From contig CAKRNI010000114.1 of the NCBI GenBank assembly GCA_934370915.1, positions 1 to 7,761 on the forward strand: DNA of 7,761 bases, given 5' to 3'. The translations under genes were made by a program, and so were the position numbers. The DNA comes from an uncultured Lachnospiraceae bacterium (lineage in GTDB: Bacteria > Bacillota > Clostridia > Lachnospirales > Lachnospiraceae). The first letter of the stretch is position 1. Every line of letters begins with the position of its first letter. Below the pieces are notes generated by a model that was not told the origin of the DNA, did not search any database, and worked only from the letters and a program-made list of their open reading frames with translations. Below are positions 5,105-7,761 of the stretch, piece after piece.

Positions 5105-6448
5105 ATGAAAGAGAATCATTTATTGGCTGAAATGCCGGTTTCGAAAGCCTTTTTCCGGCTCGCATTCCCAGCCGTGGCGGCGCAGCTCATTAATATATTA
5201 TATAACATTGTCGATAAGATGTTTATCGGACATATTCCGGATGTTGGAAAATCAGCTCTGGCAGGAGTTGGCGTGACCGCGCCGGTCATTCTGGCTGTTT
5301 CAGCTTTCGCGGCGCTTGTGAGCATGGGCGGCGCACCGAAAGCGTCTATTTTTATGGGAAAAGGCGATACGGAACAGGCAGAAAAGGTCATGGGAAGCTG
5401 TATGTGGATGTTGATCGTATTATCGGTCATCCTGACGGGGATCATGTTGGGATTTGGAAAAGCGATTCTGAGTCTCTTTGGCGCCAGCGACGATACGATC
5501 ACCTATGCGGTGGACTATATGAACATTTACTGTCTTGGCACAGTGTTTACACAGCTTACGCTGGGGCTGAATACCTTTATTACCGCACAGGGAAAAACAT
5601 GGATCAGTATGCGGAATGTCGCGGCCGGTGCTGTGACGAATATTTTACTCGATGCAGTGCTGATCAATGATCTTGGCATGGGAGTAAAAGGCGCAGCGCT
5701 GGCAACGGTCATTTCGCAGGGAATATCAACCTGCTTTGTGATCAGCTACCTCACAGGGCGCAAAAGTAAATTAAAGCTCTGTTCGAGAAATATCCGTTTT
5801 GAAAAGGAGCTTCTCATGCCCTGTATTTTACTTGGTGCGTCACCGGCCCTGATGCAGCTGACAGAGAACATGGTTGCGATCAGCTTTAACACATCTCTGC
5901 AAAAATATGGCGGAGATATGGCGGTGGCCTCTATGAGCATCCTGAACAGTGTCATGCAGTTTGTGATGCTGCTCCTGCCAGGACTTGTTCAGGGGGCACA
6001 GCCGCTATTGAGTTACAATCTTGGCGCAAAAAATCTTTCAAGAGTAAAGAAAACATTTCGATTATTGCTGCTATGCTGTATAAGCGGTTCATTTTTGATC
6101 TGGCTTGCATGTATGAGCGCACCTGAGACAGTTGCGTCTGTTTTTACAGACGATCCTGTTTTGATCAGATATACGGGGAGAACCATGCGGATATATCTCG
6201 CAATGCTTTTCATATATGGAATACAGGTTGCGTGTCAGTATAGTTTTGTAGCTCTGGATCAGGCAGGAAAGGCGATTTTTCTTACCATCTGGCGCAAAAT
6301 TATATTGCTGATCCCGTTGATCTTTATATTGCCTTTGATTTTTTCGAATCCGGTAATGGGCGTTTATCTGGCCGAACCGATCGCGGATACCATTGCAGTC
6401 TGCACCACGGCACCGATGTTCTATTTCTATTATCGGAAATTAAGATGA
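5105..6448 (+). CDS. MATE-family multidrug efflux transporter (MepA-like)
   Basis: A 447-residue integral membrane protein of the multidrug and toxic compound extrusion family, which exports cationic drugs and other compounds using a Na+ or H+ gradient. About twelve hydrophobic segments are evident, arranged as two six-helix halves. The N-terminal block FRLAFPAVAAQLINILYNIV, followed by DKMFIGHIPDVGKSALAGVG, and the later LLPGLVQGAQPLLSYNLGAK are characteristic. The D-x-x-F-I-G pattern after helix 1 and the P-L-x-S-Y-N-x-G block in the second half match the MepA-like subgroup. Length is normal and there is no frameshift. Start ATG 5105 has AGGA at 5094-5097, 7 nt upstream. It probably shares the acetyltransferase promoter through the attenuator at 5061-5088. 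No separate promoter was identified in the 51-bp gap. The substrate is unknown. Confidence 0.93.
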   Translation: MKENHLLAEMPVSKAFFRLAFPAVAAQLINILYNIVDKMFIGHIPDVGKSALAGVGVTAPVILAVSAFAALVSMGGAPKASIFMGKGDTEQAEKVMGSCMWMLIVLSVILTGIMLGFGKAILSLFGASDDTITYAVDYMNIYCLGTVFTQLTLGLNTFITAQGKTWISMRNVAAGAVTNILLDAVLINDLGMGVKGAALATVISQGISTCFVISYLTGRKSKLKLCSRNIRFEKELLMPCILLGASPALMQLTENMVAISFNTSLQKYGGDMAVASMSILNSVMQFVMLLLPGLVQGAQPLLSYNLGAKNLSRVKKTFRLLLLCCISGSFLIWLACMSAPETVASVFTDDPVLIRYTGRTMRIYLAMLFIYGIQVACQYSFVALDQAGKAIFLTIWRKIILLIPLIFILPLIFSNPVMGVYLAEPIADTIAVCTTAPMFYFYYRKLR

Positions 6449-6457
6449 GGAAACTTT

Positions 6458-6481
6458 AAGCAGCTGTAATGGCTGCTTTTT
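6458..6481 (+). terminator. Intrinsic terminator after the MATE gene
   Basis: AAGCAGC (6458-6464) pairs perfectly with GCTGCTT (6472-6478) around a 7-nt loop. The T run at 6477-6481 follows, 10 bp after the stop codon. This closes the GNAT-MATE unit and separates it from the hipBA operon. Confidence 0.8.
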
Positions 6482-6534
6482 GTAACTTAGATGAAAAACT
6501 CTGCCGGAATATATGAAACCTCTGATTGAAATTA

Positions 6535-6563
6535 TTGACATAGCCGTTCGGCTGTATTAGTAT
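6535..6563 (+). promoter_or_regulatory. Promoter of the hipBA operon
   Basis: A perfect -35 box TTGACA at 6535-6540 is followed after 17 bp by TAGTAT at 6558-6563, a 4 of 6 match to TATAAT. The spacer contains the first ATAGCCGTTCG operator core, so a bound repressor would cover the promoter directly. The predicted start is near 6570, leaving a leader of about 80 nt that contains the long inverted repeat. Confidence 0.7.
6540..6553 (+). promoter_or_regulatory. hipBA operator candidate O1 inside the promoter spacer
   Basis: The 11-bp core ATAGCCGTTCG (6540-6550) continues as GCT, making the palindrome AGCCG-TT-CGGCT at 6542-6553. Its place between the -35 and -10 boxes is typical for autorepression by a HipB-like antitoxin. 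The same core occurs at 6584-6594 (inverted) and 6617-6627. Confidence 0.6.
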
Positions 6564-6584
6564 GAACATATATTAAATATGTTC
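6564..6584. repeat. Palindrome at the hipBA transcription start
   Basis: GAACATAT (6564-6571) and ATATGTTC (6577-6584) form a perfect 8-bp inverted repeat with a 5-nt centre, directly after the -10 box. Its right end shares GTTC with the next operator core. It may be an additional binding site or may help protein spreading along the region. Confidence 0.5.
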
Positions 6585-6631
6585 GAACGGCTATATTTCT
6601 TCATGCAGATAAAAATATAGCCGTTCGAACA
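6580..6631. promoter_or_regulatory. Perfect 19-bp inverted repeat containing operators O2 and O3
   Basis: The arm at 6580-6598 (TGTTCGAACGGCTATATTT) is the exact reverse complement of 6613-6631, separated by 14 nt. Each arm contains the ATAGCCGTTCG core and the 8-bp palindrome GTTCGAAC. At DNA level this is a pair of oppositely oriented repressor sites. At RNA level it would be a very stable leader hairpin ending 6 nt before the hipB ribosome site. There is no thymine run after it, so it is not a terminator. Confidence 0.7.
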
Positions 6632-6650
6632 AAATATAAGGTGAGTTTCA

Positions 6651-6872
6651 ATGAAAATAATATCTACAGCTGATTTAGGAAAAGTAATTCGCAGCAAAAG
6701 AAAAAAACTGGGTTATACACAGGCACAGTTATCTGAGTATACGGGGTTTAGTACCAGTTTTATATCAGATCTTGAAAATGGAAAAGAAACAGCAGAACTT
6801 GGAAGAGCATTGTTTTTGCTGCAGCTGTTAGGCCTGGATCTGATGATCAATGACCGTGGGGGAGATGTATGA
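6651..6872 (+). CDS. hipB: HipB-like XRE-family antitoxin and autorepressor
   Basis: A 73-residue helix-turn-helix protein of the XRE/Cro-CI type, close in layout to the short HipB/Y4mF antitoxins. The HTH spans about residues 9-60: LGKVIRSKRKKLGYTQAQLS (9-28), recognition region YTGFSTSFISDLENGKE (30-46), then ALFLLQLLGLDLMI (53-66), the usual dimerisation strand ending. HipB-type proteins bind and neutralise the HipA kinase and repress their own operon. Start ATG 6651 has AAGGTGAG at 6638-6645 as ribosome site, only 5-6 nt away. The stop overlaps the hipA start in an ATGA arrangement (6869-6872), so translation is probably coupled. The repeated ATAGCCGTTCG sites upstream are the expected operators. 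The symbol is given by family and context; identity with any studied HipB is not claimed. Confidence 0.9.
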   Translation: MKIISTADLGKVIRSKRKKLGYTQAQLSEYTGFSTSFISDLENGKETAELGRALFLLQLLGLDLMINDRGGDV

Positions 6873-7761
6873 AAAAACTACAGGTTTATATTGAGATTGA
6901 GGGGATGCAGACATATGTTGGATCAATTTCTGGCAGTTCTCCGAATGATGCCCAATTTGCGTATTCGGATCAATATATTGCTGCAGGCCATCCGCCCATT
7001 TCTATCAGTCTGCCTATTTCTGGTGTGCCGTTTAGCGCAGAGGCAACAAAAAACTTTTTTGAGGGACTGCTTCCTGAGGGATTTGCCAGGAAATGTGTTG
7101 CCAATTGGATCCATACATCGGAAGATGACTATTTAACGATTCTGTCAGTATTGGGATCTGAGTGTCTTGGTGCGCTTCGTGTTTCTGATAATGTCCATGA
7201 TGGCGGGGATTATAAAGCACTTTCGATAGAGAGTGTGAAAGCACTGGCAAAGGAGGGTGTCAGCAAATCAACAGAACTTATAACCGAAGCGCATCTTTCC
7301 CTCACCGGTGCATCTGGAAAGGTCGGACTGTATTATGATCATGAACGGAATAGGTGGTATCAGCCGCAAGGAGATGCCCCGAGTACTCACATTGTAAAGC
7401 AAAGTCATGTACGTCTTTCTGATATTGTGACAAATGAGCAGCTATCACTTACTGCGGCTTCAAAATTGGGAATATCGATTCCTGAAAGTTTTATTATCAA
7501 TACAGGTGCTGCAAGGGATGAAGAGATACTATTTGCCACGAAACGATATGACCGTGTAATTCCAAAGAACGCAGCGTACATCAATGGTCTCATACGACCT
7601 TTTCGGCTTCATCAGGAAGATTTCGCTCAGGCGCTTGGAATACCCGCGTATGAAAAGTATGAGAAAGGGAACAAACGGTATCTTTTAAAAGCTTTTCAGC
7701 TTTTAAGAAATAATGTGGCGGATCCTCTTACAGATCAATTAAAATTGTGGGATATGTTGAT
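6869..7761 (+). CDS. hipA: HipA-like serine/threonine kinase toxin (3' end outside window)
   Basis: An open frame runs without a stop from ATG 6869 to the right edge, giving 297 residues of a protein that is usually about 400-440 long. HipA toxins are cytosolic kinases that phosphorylate aminoacyl-tRNA synthetases (GltX in E. coli), causing growth arrest and persistence. Visible landmarks are the N-terminal-subdomain motif FFEGLLPEG (63-71), the glycine-rich SLTGASGKVGL (144-154), PSTHIVK (171-177), TKRYDR (224-229), RLHQEDFAQALG (246-257) and KYE (263-265). Ser144 aligns with the loop serine that is autophosphorylated in E. coli HipA (Ser150). The catalytic aspartate motif (N-x-D-x-H-x-x-N type) should lie beyond the window, so activity cannot be judged. 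The start overlaps the hipB stop by 4 bp, giving a tightly coupled toxin-antitoxin pair. Confidence 0.92.
   Translation, partial: MKKLQVYIEIEGMQTYVGSISGSSPNDAQFAYSDQYIAAGHPPISISLPISGVPFSAEATKNFFEGLLPEGFARKCVANWIHTSEDDYLTILSVLGSECLGALRVSDNVHDGGDYKALSIESVKALAKEGVSKSTELITEAHLSLTGASGKVGLYYDHERNRWYQPQGDAPSTHIVKQSHVRLSDIVTNEQLSLTAASKLGISIPESFIINTGAARDEEILFATKRYDRVIPKNAAYINGLIRPFRLHQEDFAQALGIPAYEKYEKGNKRYLLKAFQLLRNNVADPLTDQLKLWDML

Noticed and set aside
6458..7761. Mobile element or integration boundary around the hipBA locus
   Set aside because: No transposase, integrase, tRNA end or flanking direct repeats were seen. The inverted repeats are explained better as operators.

Overview
The window reads as a chromosomal segment from a low-to-mid GC Gram-positive anaerobe. 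Lachnospiraceae or related Clostridia is most likely, judging by AGGAGG-type ribosome sites, sigma-A-like promoters, short intergenic gaps and the flavour of the protein families. That assignment is inference from style, not from a marker gene. No rRNA, tRNA, CRISPR array or transposase is visible.

Layout. (a) 1-1036, + strand: the tail of an unidentified gene, a 131-aa flavin split-barrel protein (pyridoxamine 5'-phosphate oxidase-like), then a 126-aa HxlR-family winged-helix regulator with a candidate sensing cysteine near its N-terminus. (b) 1037-1175: a convergent gap holding a strong GC-rich hairpin. (c) 1176-3511, - strand: a probable three-gene operon read as aminotransferase, PhzF-like isomerase, small cupin. 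A LysR regulator (3623-4492, +) is divergent from it. (d) 4569-6481, + strand: a GNAT acetyltransferase and a MATE exporter, separated by a weak terminator or attenuator and closed by a good intrinsic terminator. (e) 6535-7761, + strand: a HipBA-type toxin-antitoxin operon with an elaborate operator region. The hipA gene runs off the right edge.

The most interesting signal is regulatory. The same 18-bp palindrome, ACTA-N2-AAATTT-N2-TAGT, occurs as identical 18-mers upstream of hxlR and upstream of the GNAT-MATE pair. In both places it starts exactly 44 bp before the first base of a TATAAT -10 box. This suggests that the HxlR protein represses its own gene and, 3.5 kb away, an acetyltransferase-efflux unit, which would form a small inducible detoxification regulon. 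The aminotransferase-PhzF-cupin cluster inserted between them has its own LysR regulator and looks like a separate, uncharacterised small-molecule pathway.

The second signal is the hipBA control region. An 11-bp core, ATAGCCGTTCG, appears three times. Two of the copies sit in a perfect 19-bp inverted repeat in what should be the 5' leader, immediately before the hipB ribosome site.
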